Made by a program: the position numbers and the translations under genes. Below are positions 27,932 through 36,193 of a stretch of 64,000 bases of DNA, in pieces. Position 1 is the first letter of the stretch; each line of letters begins with the position of its first letter. Origin of the DNA: an uncultured beta proteobacterium (GTDB lineage Bacteria > Pseudomonadota > Gammaproteobacteria > Burkholderiales > Burkholderiaceae); contig CAIKFU010000043.1 of NCBI GenBank assembly GCA_903826775.1, positions 1-64,000 on the forward strand, written 5' to 3'. The notes below the pieces were generated by a model. It had not been told where the DNA came from. It searched no databases and worked only from the letters and a program-made list of their open reading frames with translations.

Positions 27932-27946
27932 GAGATGATTATAGTT
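27932..27946. promoter_or_regulatory. 15-bp divergent intergenic region with opposed -10-like boxes
   Basis: On the minus strand TATAAT (27943-27938) stands exactly 6 nt before the M48 ATG. On the plus strand GATTAT (27937-27942) stands 4 nt before the orn ATG. Neither start has a Shine-Dalgarno. Both promoters would reach into the opposite coding sequence; no clear -35 is seen on either side. Confidence 0.45.
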
Positions 27947-28531
27947 ATGAGTGAACAAAATACATCCCCAGTAGTCAAGTCAGCACCCCCAAGCGAGCAT
28001 TTGGTTTGGGTGGATATGGAAATGTCCGGTTTGAAGCCCGAGTCAGAGCGGATCCTGGAGGTGGCCATCGTCATCACCGATGCCCATCTGAATACCGTGG
28101 CAACCGCCCCGGTTTGGGTGGTGCACCAACCCGATTCTGTTTTAGATGGTATGGACGCATGGAATAAGGGCACGCACGGACGTTCTGGCCTAATCGACAA
28201 GGTGAAGGCATCGTCATTAAGCGATGAGGCTGTTGAGCAAGAATGCATCGCCTTTCTGAAGCAGCACGTTAAGGCTGGGGTTTCGCCAATGTGCGGAAAT
28301 TCGATCTGTCAGGATAGGCGCTTTATGGCTCTGTATATGCCGCAACTGGAGGCCTATTTCCATTATCGAAATGTCGATGTTTCGACGATTAAGGAATTGG
28401 GAAGGCGTTGGCATCCCGAAATGGTGAAGGGTTTTACTAAAAAACAGGCGCACACCGCATTGGCTGATATCGAAGAGTCGATTGAAGAGTTGCGGTATTA
28501 CCGCGAAAAATTCTTTATTCCGCTTCCTTAG
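27947..28531 (+). CDS. orn: Oligoribonuclease
   Basis: DEDDh 3'-5' exonuclease that degrades 2-5 nt RNA and pGpG. 194 aa with the first catalytic pair in WVDMEMSGL, the second acid in [12 protein letters not shown], and the final [14 protein letters not shown] histidine and aspartate. ATG 27947 replaces a TTG-type start four codons earlier that would overlap the M48 gene start. The gene ends before a large inverted repeat shared with the TRAP cluster. Confidence 0.95.
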   Translation: MSEQNTSPVVKSAPPSEHLVWVDMEMSGLKPESERILEVAIVITDAHLNTVATAPVWVVHQPDSVLDGMDAWNKGTHGRSGLIDKVKASSLSDEAVEQECIAFLKQHVKAGVSPMCGNSICQDRRFMALYMPQLEAYFHYRNVDVSTIKELGRRWHPEMVKGFTKKQAHTALADIEESIEELRYYREKFFIPLP

Positions 28532-28543
28532 CGGTTCAAGGAG

Positions 28544-28576
28544 AGAAGTCTGTCACAAAACTGCTGACAGACTTCT
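28544..28576. terminator. Perfect 11-bp inverted repeat between orn and dctP
   Basis: AGAAGTCTGTC and GACAGACTTCT pair perfectly around an 11-nt loop in the gap between convergent genes. Neither side has a T-run, so it may be a bidirectional RNA 3' end, a Rho-linked barrier or a protein-binding palindrome rather than a classic terminator. Confidence 0.5.
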
Positions 28577-28603
28577 AGCGCATTTCCTGACTTCAGGTTG
28601 AAT

Positions 28604-29650
28604 CTACTTGGCGGATCCGATGGACTTTTCGGCCTTCTCCACCAAGCCAGCGCCTATCTGGTTTTTCCACTTGGCATACACATCGCGCGTAGCATTGACA
28701 AACAGCGCATGCTCCGCCGAGTTTAGGTAGCTCACCTTAACGCCCGATTGTTCCATTTCCTTCCACGCCGGTTGGTTGGCTTCGATCAGACCCTTGCGCG
28801 CAATCACAACTTCTTGTTTACCGGCATCAATCGCTGCTTGACGAACGATTTCTCGGTCCTGAGGAGTCCAGTTTTCCCATACCTCTTTATTGACCACAAA
28901 GATGAGTGGATCATTGACATAGTGCCAGACGGTGACAAATTTTTGTCCCACGGTATAGAGCTTCGCAGCGGCATAAACAGACTCAGGATTTTCCTGACCG
29001 TCAACGGCGCCAGATGCCAATGCGGATTGGGTATCGGCCCAACTCATTTGGGTTGGATTGGCTCCAAGAGCTGAAAACGTTTCGTTGTAGATCGGAGAAC
29101 CCACCACGCGAAATTTCATTCCCTTTAGGTCTTCAGGTTTTTTAATTTCCTTTTTGGAGTTGGAAATTTCCCTAAAGCCATTTTCACCCCAGGCCAATGG
29201 AACCACCCCTTGTTTTTCAATGATGGCGAATAAGTCTTTTCCAACATCCCCTTTCACCAAAGCATCCATGGATTGGTAATTTGGCATCAGAAACGGCAAG
29301 GAAAAGAGATTCAATTCCTTGATTTGCGGCGACCAGTTGATGGTCGATCCAATGGCCATGTCAATGACTCCTTGACGTATGGAGGTGAATTCGCGCGTTT
29401 GATCTCCGCCAACAAGAGAGGCCCCTGGGTAGAGTTTGATATTGATGCGGCCACTAGTGCGCTCTCGTACGAGATCAGCCCAAATTTCCCCGCCTTTCCC
29501 CCAGGGAAATGCAGGCCCTAAGACCAGTGACATTTTGTATTCGGATTTGTAATCGGCTGCTATTGCCAACGGACTGTGCAGGCCGATTGTAAAACCGGAA
29601 AAAAGCAATATCGTGCCAAGTGCTTTACTTAAAAATGAGCCTTTATTCAT
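28604..29650 (-). CDS. dctP: TRAP transporter substrate-binding protein (DctP family)
   Basis: Periplasmic receptor of a sodium-coupled TRAP system, 348 aa with an N-terminal Sec signal (about residues 1-31, ending AIA). DctP features: GGEIWADLVRERTSGRINIKLYPGASL, LKGMKFRVVGSPIY with the ligand-binding arginine, and VDGQENP. The arginine predicts a carboxylate ligand; C4-dicarboxylate or sialic acid types share this fold and cannot be told apart here. It has a good Shine-Dalgarno (AAGGGG) and is the last gene of dctQ-dctM-dctP. Confidence 0.9.
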   Translation of the reverse strand: MNKGSFLSKALGTILLFSGFTIGLHSPLAIAADYKSEYKMSLVLGPAFPWGKGGEIWADLVRERTSGRINIKLYPGASLVGGDQTREFTSIRQGVIDMAIGSTINWSPQIKELNLFSLPFLMPNYQSMDALVKGDVGKDLFAIIEKQGVVPLAWGENGFREISNSKKEIKKPEDLKGMKFRVVGSPIYNETFSALGANPTQMSWADTQSALASGAVDGQENPESVYAAAKLYTVGQKFVTVWHYVNDPLIFVVNKEVWENWTPQDREIVRQAAIDAGKQEVVIARKGLIEANQPAWKEMEQSGVKVSYLNSAEHALFVNATRDVYAKWKNQIGAGLVEKAEKSIGSAK

Positions 29651-29735
29651 TGGAACCCCTTTTGTTTTTTTGAATGTATGACGATTGAAATGGCGGTATT
29701 TGGGTGATATTGGTAAATTATGAAGCCGTTATGGG

Positions 29736-31040
29736 TTAATAGCCTAAGTAGTGAGGCAGCCAGGTAGCAATAGGTGGAAATACTAAAACAATCACCATGG
29801 CCACAAAGAAAGCGCCAAGCATCCAAATAACCCAAGGCACCGTTTCCTCCATTTTTACTCCGGCAATTTTGCAGGCGACCATGAGATTGACGGCAAGGGG
29901 TGGTGTGAATTGTCCGAGGGCAACCTTGAGTGTGAGCACAACACCAAACCAAACTAAATCCCAGTGATAGGCTTGAGCTATTGGAAGCAGAAGCGGTACG
30001 AATATCAGGAAGATGGAAATGCCATCTAGAAACATGCCAAGGGTCATCAGCAGCAAAACGATCAGCGCCAAAACACTTCCCTCTCCCAGTCCCGAAGTGG
30101 CGATGGCTTTTGCGAGCGGATCGATGACTCCAAGAGTGGATAATGCATACGCAAAAATCCCCGCTAGTGCAATGACGATTAGGATGACGGAGGAGGTTTC
30201 CCCTGCCTCTAAAAGAATCACATAAAGATCGCGAACTCGAATGGTCCTGTAAATGACCATACCCACAAATAAACCGTAGAAGACTGCCACAACCGCTGCT
30301 TCAGTTGGGGTAAACCAGCCAGCCCTCATACCCCCCAGAATAATGAACGGTGCGCTTAATCCCCATAAAGCCTCTTTGCAACTTTTCCAAAACGGGGGGC
30401 GGGGCATATTGGCCTCTAGTGCACCCATTTTGTGTTTTTTGGCTAACCAAATTGCCGGAACGACTAAAGCAATCCCCGCAAGTATTCCGGGGAACATGCC
30501 GGCGGCAAATAATGCCGGAACGGATGCGCCTGGAACTAGCACGCTGTAGACCACAAATGCGACGGATGGAGGAATCAAGATGTCCGTGGCTGCTGCTGCG
30601 CCAACAACACTGGCAGCATAGGCTTTTGGGTAACCTGCATTGGCCATGGCGGCGATCATTACCCCTCCTACTGCTGCCGCATTGGCTGGACCGGATCCGG
30701 AAATACCACCTAGAAACATGGCAACCAGAATTGCAACTAGGGGCAGCATGCCAGGACCTCGTCCCACAATGGAAATCGCAAAATTAATGAGGCGTTCTGC
30801 CACACCAGATCGATCAAAAATCGATCCCACCAATACAAACATGGGTATTGCCAGCAACGGGTATTTGGCAATACCAGCATAAAAATTCTGCGGCACAGCG
30901 AGAAGGCCAAAATTGGCGGTATCCAGATTCGATAATGCGATCGCAACCACTCCACCAATACCCAGGGCAGCACCGATCGGAACCCCGATGAGCATCAGCC
31001 CGATAAAAATAACAAATAGGGCGATGGCAATGGAAATCAT
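29736..31040 (-). CDS. dctM: TRAP transporter large permease (DctM)
   Basis: The 12-helix-class ion-coupled permease of the TRAP system; 434 aa of alternating hydrophobic segments, starting MISIAIALFVIFIGLMLIGVPIGAALG. Recognisable segments include GGISGSGPANAAAVGGVMI and DILIPPSVAFVVYSV. ATG 31040 is chosen because it overlaps the dctQ stop (ATGA); longer frames would run into dctQ. The protein ends close to the dctP start (85 nt). Confidence 0.92.
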   Translation of the reverse strand: MISIAIALFVIFIGLMLIGVPIGAALGIGGVVAIALSNLDTANFGLLAVPQNFYAGIAKYPLLAIPMFVLVGSIFDRSGVAERLINFAISIVGRGPGMLPLVAILVAMFLGGISGSGPANAAAVGGVMIAAMANAGYPKAYAASVVGAAAATDILIPPSVAFVVYSVLVPGASVPALFAAGMFPGILAGIALVVPAIWLAKKHKMGALEANMPRPPFWKSCKEALWGLSAPFIILGGMRAGWFTPTEAAVVAVFYGLFVGMVIYRTIRVRDLYVILLEAGETSSVILIVIALAGIFAYALSTLGVIDPLAKAIATSGLGEGSVLALIVLLLMTLGMFLDGISIFLIFVPLLLPIAQAYHWDLVWFGVVLTLKVALGQFTPPLAVNLMVACKIAGVKMEETVPWVIWMLGAFFVAMVIVLVFPPIATWLPHYLGY

Positions 31041-31549
31041 TTGCGGCGCCATTGATTCAGTAGCAACAACCCTGAGCGAATCGCGATCAAAACGGATAGC
31101 AGGGGCAGCCAAATCGTATACCACCATTTTGGAATTCCAATGCCTGGCGAGGTTTCGCCAAATCGATATTCATCCCAAGCCAGAAGCGATCCCAGATACG
31201 CTAGGAGTAAATACATTAGGAATGTGGCAGCGCCTGAAGCGATGGCCAGATTGCGACGGCGAGCGAGTGAACCTTTATTAGCAAAGATTTCAATCCGAAT
31301 ATTGCGATCCCTTGCCGCAGCTGCGCTTCCGGCAATCAAGGTTAATACCATCATAAGGAAAATGGAAAATTCTTCAGTCCATGCAAACGACTGGTTGGTG
31401 AAATAGCGCGCTAAAACATTTCCAAATGTAATGAGGGCAAGAAGACCCATTACGGTGACCGTGATCCAGTCTTCAATTTGAAGTCCGGGTTGCTCTAGAG
31501 GTTCGCTGGCTTGATTTTCTTTGGAATGGGTTTGGCAATCTTCAGTCAT
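31037..31549 (-). CDS. dctQ: TRAP transporter small permease (DctQ)
   Basis: 170 aa with four membrane helices (about residues 28-48, 60-80, 100-120 and 145-163). The motif NVLARYFTNQSFAWTEEFSIFLMM is the DctQ signature (arginine, tryptophan-threonine-glutamate-glutamate). It forms the membrane complex with DctM and opens the operon. No Shine-Dalgarno is obvious at the ATG. Confidence 0.9.
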   Translation of the reverse strand: MTEDCQTHSKENQASEPLEQPGLQIEDWITVTVMGLLALITFGNVLARYFTNQSFAWTEEFSIFLMMVLTLIAGSAAAARDRNIRIEIFANKGSLARRRNLAIASGAATFLMYLLLAYLGSLLAWDEYRFGETSPGIGIPKWWYTIWLPLLSVLIAIRSGLLLLNQWRRK

Positions 31550-31587
31550 ACGTACGGTATCGTCACCAATGGATGACAGGATAAATA

Positions 31588-32211
31588 TTATTTTTTGGGG
31601 GCGCTTTTCGGTCTAAATGCTTTGACGACAGAATCATTGGTTTCAATAAAAGGACCGCCGATTAAATCAATGCAGTAGGGTATCGCCGCAAAAATTCCCG
31701 GAAAAATTACATTACCCTCAGGGTCTTTGAGACCCTCCAGGGTTTCTTGAATCGATTTTGGTTGACCGGGGAGATTCACTACTAAAGCGGTGTGATCTTG
31801 AATTTCACGCAATACGGCTACTTGCCTAGACAGGATGGCGGTTGGAACAAATCGTAGGCTAATTTGCCGCATTTGTTCGCCAAATCCGGGCATCTCCCGC
31901 GTTCCTGCTTCCAGGGTTGCCTCGGGGGTCACATCTCGTCTGGCAGGCCCCGTGCCGCCCGTCGTGAGAACCAGATCGCACCCAATCTCATCGATTAACT
32001 CAACAATGGTTTCGGTGATAACCTCCCGCTCGTCAGGGATCAGTCTTTCATGAAAAGAGCATGGAGAAGCGATGGCATTCATGAGCCAAGACTGCAATGC
32101 CGGGATGCCCTGATCGACGTAGACGCCTTTACTGGCTCGGTCGGAAATGGAAATGAGGCCAATTTTGACCTCATTTGGCGATGTACGTTCCCAGGCTTCG
32201 GTATGCTTCAT
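31588..32211 (-). CDS. mog: Molybdopterin adenylyltransferase
   Basis: Adenylates molybdopterin before MoeA inserts molybdate. 207 aa; motifs KIGLISISDRASKGVYVDQG, the molybdopterin-binding TTGGTGPARRDVTPEAT and LVVNLPGQPKSIQETLEG. It is far from the moeA-mobA-moaA genes at 44.5-47.6 kb but completes the same pathway. Divergent from pmbA across 26 bp, with TAGAAT 6 nt before its ATG and no Shine-Dalgarno. Confidence 0.92.
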   Translation of the reverse strand: MKHTEAWERTSPNEVKIGLISISDRASKGVYVDQGIPALQSWLMNAIASPCSFHERLIPDEREVITETIVELIDEIGCDLVLTTGGTGPARRDVTPEATLEAGTREMPGFGEQMRQISLRFVPTAILSRQVAVLREIQDHTALVVNLPGQPKSIQETLEGLKDPEGNVIFPGIFAAIPYCIDLIGGPFIETNDSVVKAFRPKSAPKK

Positions 32212-32237
32212 GGTTCTATTCTAGCTATTATTGAAAT
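32212..32237. promoter_or_regulatory. 26-bp divergent intergenic region with opposed -10-like boxes
   Basis: TAGAAT on the minus strand (32223-32218) is 6 nt before the mog ATG; TATTAT on the plus strand (32226-32231) is 6 nt before the pmbA ATG. The boxes are 2 bp apart and lack Shine-Dalgarno sites downstream, so both mRNAs could be leaderless and mutually exclusive. -35 elements are not convincing. Confidence 0.45.
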
Positions 32238-33584
32238 ATGTTTACCCATACACCAGACCAATTTAGAGAAATTATCGATTTCATGCTCCTTGAAGCGCGT
32301 AAGCGAGGGACAACCGACGCCATTGCGGAGGTTTCCGAGGGTCAGGGATTATCGGTTACCGTCCGTAAGGGCGAGGTTGAAACGATTGAGCAAAGCCTGG
32401 ATAAGCAAGTTGGGGTGACGGTATTTCTTGGTCATCGTCGTGGTAATGCCAGCACGAGCGATTTTTCCCATGCCTCCATGAGGGCAACCGTTGATGCGGC
32501 TTACCACATCGCCCAATACACGGCTGAAGACGACTGTGCTGGATTGGCGGAGAGCGAGCTTTTGGAGAAAAATCCTTTGGATTTGGATCTTTTCCACCCC
32601 TGGGAAATCGATTCTTCCGCTGCCATCAAAATAGCACGCGCATCAGAAGCTGCAGCTTTTGCAGTGAGTTCGAAAATCAAGAATAGCGATGGCGCTTCCG
32701 TTTCCGCCCACCATGCCCATTTCATGATGGGGACGTCCAATGGTTTTATGGGGGGATACCCTTTTTCTCGGCACTACATTTCGTGTGCGCCAATTGCAAG
32801 CGAGGGCGGAAAGAAATCCCCCATGCAGCGTGACGACTGGTACTCCAGTTCGAGAATTCCCGAAGATTTGGCCGAGCCGGCCGCGATCGGGCGCTACGCT
32901 GCACAGAGGGCCCTTTCGCGATTAAAAGCACACACTTTGACGACTCGCCATTGCCCAGTCATTTTCGAGGCGCCGTTGGCGGCTGGGTTGTTGGGATCGC
33001 TTGTACAGGCTGTTTCAGGGGGTTCTTTATACCGCCGTTCGAGTTTTTTATTGGATAGCCTGGGTAAAAAGGTTTTACCAAGTCACATCAGTTTGCATGA
33101 AAATCCCCACCTCAAATCGATGTCAGGCAGCGCCCCTTTTGATGACGAAGGCGTTATGACAAGCTCTAGAGTGGTTGTAAATAAGGGCATCCTAGAAGGG
33201 TATTTCCTGTCCACCTATTCAGCCCGAAAACTGGGTATGAAGACTACGGGCAATGCGGGCGGTTCCCACCATTTGAACTTAACCAGCCGTAAAACCCCCA
33301 AGGGCGGATTGCCCGCTCTATTAAAGGAAATGGGTACCGGTTTACTGGTTACCGAATTAATGGGTCAAGGGGTTAATTACGTGACGGGGGATTATTCCCG
33401 CGGGGCGTTCGGTTATTGGGTAGAGAATGGGGAAATTCAATTTCCCGTAGAGGAATTGACGATTGCCGGCAACCTTCGGGAGATGCTTTTGGATATCCAA
33501 TCCATTGGTAGCGATACACTTGTTCGTGGCACGAAGGAAACCGGGTCTATTTTGATTGGATCGATGACCATCGGTGGAAAATAA
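32238..33584 (+). CDS. pmbA: Metalloprotease PmbA/TldE
   Basis: Partner of TldD in a zinc protease that trims peptides such as microcin precursors and CcdA in E. coli. 448 aa; N-terminal RKRGTTDAIAEVSEGQGLSVTVRKGEVETIEQ, central HCPVIFEAPLAAGLLG, and C-terminal NYVTGDYSRGAFGYWVENGEIQFPVEELTIAGNL typical of the family. PmbA/TldE lacks the zinc-binding motif of TldD, and none is seen. The orphan TRAP binding protein follows 33 nt downstream, perhaps in the same transcript. Confidence 0.94.
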   Translation: MFTHTPDQFREIIDFMLLEARKRGTTDAIAEVSEGQGLSVTVRKGEVETIEQSLDKQVGVTVFLGHRRGNASTSDFSHASMRATVDAAYHIAQYTAEDDCAGLAESELLEKNPLDLDLFHPWEIDSSAAIKIARASEAAAFAVSSKIKNSDGASVSAHHAHFMMGTSNGFMGGYPFSRHYISCAPIASEGGKKSPMQRDDWYSSSRIPEDLAEPAAIGRYAAQRALSRLKAHTLTTRHCPVIFEAPLAAGLLGSLVQAVSGGSLYRRSSFLLDSLGKKVLPSHISLHENPHLKSMSGSAPFDDEGVMTSSRVVVNKGILEGYFLSTYSARKLGMKTTGNAGGSHHLNLTSRKTPKGGLPALLKEMGTGLLVTELMGQGVNYVTGDYSRGAFGYWVENGEIQFPVEELTIAGNLREMLLDIQSIGSDTLVRGTKETGSILIGSMTIGGK

Positions 33585-33617
33585 AATTCATAAAACGGAG
33601 AAACTAAGGAGATGAAA

Positions 33618-34700
33618 ATGATGCGACGTTCGTTTTTAAAGAAAGCTTCTTTAGGCGCGGGAACAGCGGTTTTAGCTGCTCCGGCCATTGCCCAGTCATT
33701 ACCAACCCTGAATTGGAGGTTGGTCTCCAGTTTTCCCAAGTCATTGGATACCTTGTACGGTGCGCCCGAGGTATTTGCCAATTCATTGCGTAAAGCAACC
33801 GACGGAAAATTTAACGTCAAGGTATTTGCTGCGGGTGAAGTGGTGCCGGCATTGCAGGTATTGGATGCGGTACAGAATGGCACCGTGGAGGCTGGCCATA
33901 CTGCAGGTTACTACTACATCGGAAAAAATTCGGCGTTCATTTTTGATACAGCAGCCCCCTTTGGTCTGACCGCACGTCAACAGATTGCTTGGATGCTTCA
34001 TGGCAACGGTATGAAGTTGATGCGCGAACTTTATGCCTCATACAATCTTGTCAATTTTTTGGGGGGGCAAACCGGAACCCAGATGGGTGGTTGGTTTCGC
34101 AAGGAAATTAAGTCGGTTGAAGATTTAAAGGGTTTGAAATTTCGCATTGCCGGTTTTGCTGGTCAGGTGCTGGCCAAGCTTGGGGTAGTTCCTCAACAAT
34201 TGCCGGCTGGGGAAATTTACTCAGCCTTGGAAAAAGGCACGATTGATGCCGCTGAGTTTGTTGGTCCATACGATGATGAGAAGTTGGGGTTGGCCAAGGT
34301 GGCTAAAAACTATTACTACCCCTCCTGGTGGGAGGGAGGCGCTTCCTTGTCATTCTTGGTGAATAAGAAAAAATGGGAGGAATTGCCCCCCGCATACCAG
34401 GCTGCATGGGAGGCAGCATGCCTAGAAGCGCATGTTGATATGGCAGCCAAGTATGACGCTCTTAACCCGCCTGCTTTGCAACGGCTGGTTCAAAATGGCG
34501 CCGTGTTGCGAAAATTCAATACACCCATCATGGATGCATGCTTTAAGGCTTCGCAGGAGACGTATGCGGAAGAGTCTGAAAAAAATCCGCAGTTCAAAAA
34601 GATCTTTGAAGACTACCGCAGTTTCAGAAATATGGAAGCGCAGTGGTTCGGCCTGGCAGAACAAGCGTTTGCTCAATACAGTTTTAGCAAGAAATTATGA
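33618..34700 (+). CDS. Orphan TRAP substrate-binding protein with Tat-like signal
   Basis: 360 aa. The N-terminus MMRRSFLKKASLGAGTAVLAAPAIAQS has the twin-arginine RRSFLKK pattern and a cleavage site near AIA-QS. DctP fold: KSLDTLYGAPEVFANSLRKATDGKF, LKGLKFRIAGFAGQVLAKLGVVPQQLPAGEIYSALEKGTIDAAEFVGPYDDEKLGL, which resembles the 2-oxoacid/lactate-type (TakP-like) receptors. No DctQ/DctM genes are adjacent. AAGGAG touches the ATG at 33612, so ATG 33618 (6-nt spacing) is preferred; ATG 33621 is also possible. Confidence 0.88.
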   Translation: MMRRSFLKKASLGAGTAVLAAPAIAQSLPTLNWRLVSSFPKSLDTLYGAPEVFANSLRKATDGKFNVKVFAAGEVVPALQVLDAVQNGTVEAGHTAGYYYIGKNSAFIFDTAAPFGLTARQQIAWMLHGNGMKLMRELYASYNLVNFLGGQTGTQMGGWFRKEIKSVEDLKGLKFRIAGFAGQVLAKLGVVPQQLPAGEIYSALEKGTIDAAEFVGPYDDEKLGLAKVAKNYYYPSWWEGGASLSFLVNKKKWEELPPAYQAAWEAACLEAHVDMAAKYDALNPPALQRLVQNGAVLRKFNTPIMDACFKASQETYAEESEKNPQFKKIFEDYRSFRNMEAQWFGLAEQAFAQYSFSKKL

Positions 34701-34863
34701 TGCACTTGATCAAACTTTGCATAAACTAAGCGGTTTAGGATTTGCAGAGTAGATTAGGAAAAAATAGGGTTGCCTTTGAATCAGTTGCCTTGCCGGAAGT
34801 ACCCACCCTAGCAATAATGGCATTGCAATGATTCAATGGTTGACCACCTTTTATCGCTTGTAC

Positions 34864-34893
34864 TCGACAGTTCAGAAGATCGGTTGGTAGAAT
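34864..34893 (+). promoter_or_regulatory. Candidate promoter of the pqi cluster
   Basis: TCGACA (-35, five of six consensus) and TAGAAT (-10, five of six) are 18 nt apart. Transcription would start near 34900, about 33 nt before pqiA. The rest of 34701-34932 shows nothing I can name. Confidence 0.55.
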
Positions 34894-34932
34894 GCGGAAT
34901 CCGATCTTGCCTCCTCATCAGGTGATTTGCCG

Positions 34933-35544
34933 ATGTCATTAGAAGAACTTGTTGTCTGCCAAGAATGCGATTTGCTTTTGCGGGAAGCGTCGTTAGAGCC
35001 GGGTGATGTGGCACGATGCACGCGATGCGGCTACGAACTTTACCGCTACCTGCCACATGGCCTAGACCGCAGCTTAGCATTCGCATTGACGGCCGCTGCG
35101 CTGTTCCTGATCGCCAATGCCTTTCCCATTGTCAGCATGAATTCACAAGGCTTAACCAGCTCGACCACTTTGCTTGGTGCGGTGAATGTGCTGTTACGCG
35201 ACGGTATGCCGAGTGTCGCCGCACTCGTATTTGTGACCACTTTTTTGATGCCAGCGCTGGAAATTGGCTCGCTCATCTATTTGCTGTTGCCCCTGCGTTT
35301 TGGGCGCGTACCGCAGGGCATCACCGCTGTATTTAGGCTCATGCATATGGTTAAGCCCTGGGGCATGGTCGAGGTATTCATGTTGGGTCTTTTGGTGACC
35401 ATTAGTAAATTGCATGCCATGGCATCGGTAGTACCGGAAATTGCTTTAGGGTCTTTTATTTTGCTGATGTTCACAGTGACTGCTGCGGTAGCCAATTTTG
35501 ATGTGCGTATTTATTGGGCGCATGTGGAACGGTGCAATGATTGA
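34933..35544 (+). CDS. pqiA: Paraquat-inducible protein A, first half-size copy
   Basis: Inner-membrane partner of a PqiB lipid-transport channel. 203 aa with a cytoplasmic zinc-ribbon (CQEC about residues 9-12, CTRC about residues 30-33) and four helices. E. coli PqiA carries two such units in one 417-aa chain; here they are two genes. ATG 34933 is chosen over TTG 34927. Its end overlaps the next copy by 8 nt. Confidence 0.9.
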   Translation: MSLEELVVCQECDLLLREASLEPGDVARCTRCGYELYRYLPHGLDRSLAFALTAAALFLIANAFPIVSMNSQGLTSSTTLLGAVNVLLRDGMPSVAALVFVTTFLMPALEIGSLIYLLLPLRFGRVPQGITAVFRLMHMVKPWGMVEVFMLGLLVTISKLHAMASVVPEIALGSFILLMFTVTAAVANFDVRIYWAHVERCND

Positions 35545-36193
35545 CATGGCGAATGAAATGACGGGATCCTCGGCCGGTCTTATGGGTTGTCACGCCTGCG
35601 GGCTGACTCACCACGCTTCCCCTGAAACGCATCACTTGACGTGCACGCGTTGCGGTTCAAGCTTGCATTTTCGTAAACCGAATAGCCTAAGCCGCACCTG
35701 GGCGTTGCTGATCGCTGCTTACGTATTGATTGTTCCCGCCAATCTTTTGCCAGTCATGGAAACGGGTTCCCTATTTGGCTCTGAGGAAGATACGATTTTC
35801 AGTGGTGTGATTTACTTGTGGACCTCAGGATCACAGCCCTTAGCGATCATTCTGTTTTTCGCAAGCATTGTCATTCCCGTAGCCAAGTTGCTTTCTTTGA
35901 CGTATCTGTTGATTTCGGTTCAGCGACGTTCCACGTGGGAGCCAAAAGAGCGGACACGACTTTACCGCATTCTTGAAGCGGTTGGTCGCTGGTCGATGAT
36001 CGATGTGTATGTCGCAGCCATGCTGACGGCGCTGGTACAGTTTGGAAGCTTAATGTCGATTCGTGCTGGCAGCGGAGCAATTGCTTTTGGCGCCGTAGTT
36101 GTCCTAACCATATTTGCCGCAGAAAGTTTTGACCCTCGATTGATTTGGGATGCAGTGGATCATCCAGAAAAAGTGAAAGAAAAGCATGACTGA
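35537..36193 (+). CDS. pqiA: Paraquat-inducible protein A, second half-size copy
   Basis: 218 aa from ATG 35537 (ATG 35546 is also possible), again a zinc ribbon (CHAC and CTRC about residues 16-38) followed by four membrane segments. SLFGSEEDTIFSGVIYLWTSGSQPLAIILFFASIVIPVAKL corresponds to the C-terminal unit of long PqiA proteins. The first frame start at 35498 would overlap the preceding gene by 47 nt and is not used. The stop overlaps pqiB by 8 nt. Confidence 0.9.
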   Translation: MIDMANEMTGSSAGLMGCHACGLTHHASPETHHLTCTRCGSSLHFRKPNSLSRTWALLIAAYVLIVPANLLPVMETGSLFGSEEDTIFSGVIYLWTSGSQPLAIILFFASIVIPVAKLLSLTYLLISVQRRSTWEPKERTRLYRILEAVGRWSMIDVYVAAMLTALVQFGSLMSIRAGSGAIAFGAVVVLTIFAAESFDPRLIWDAVDHPEKVKEKHD

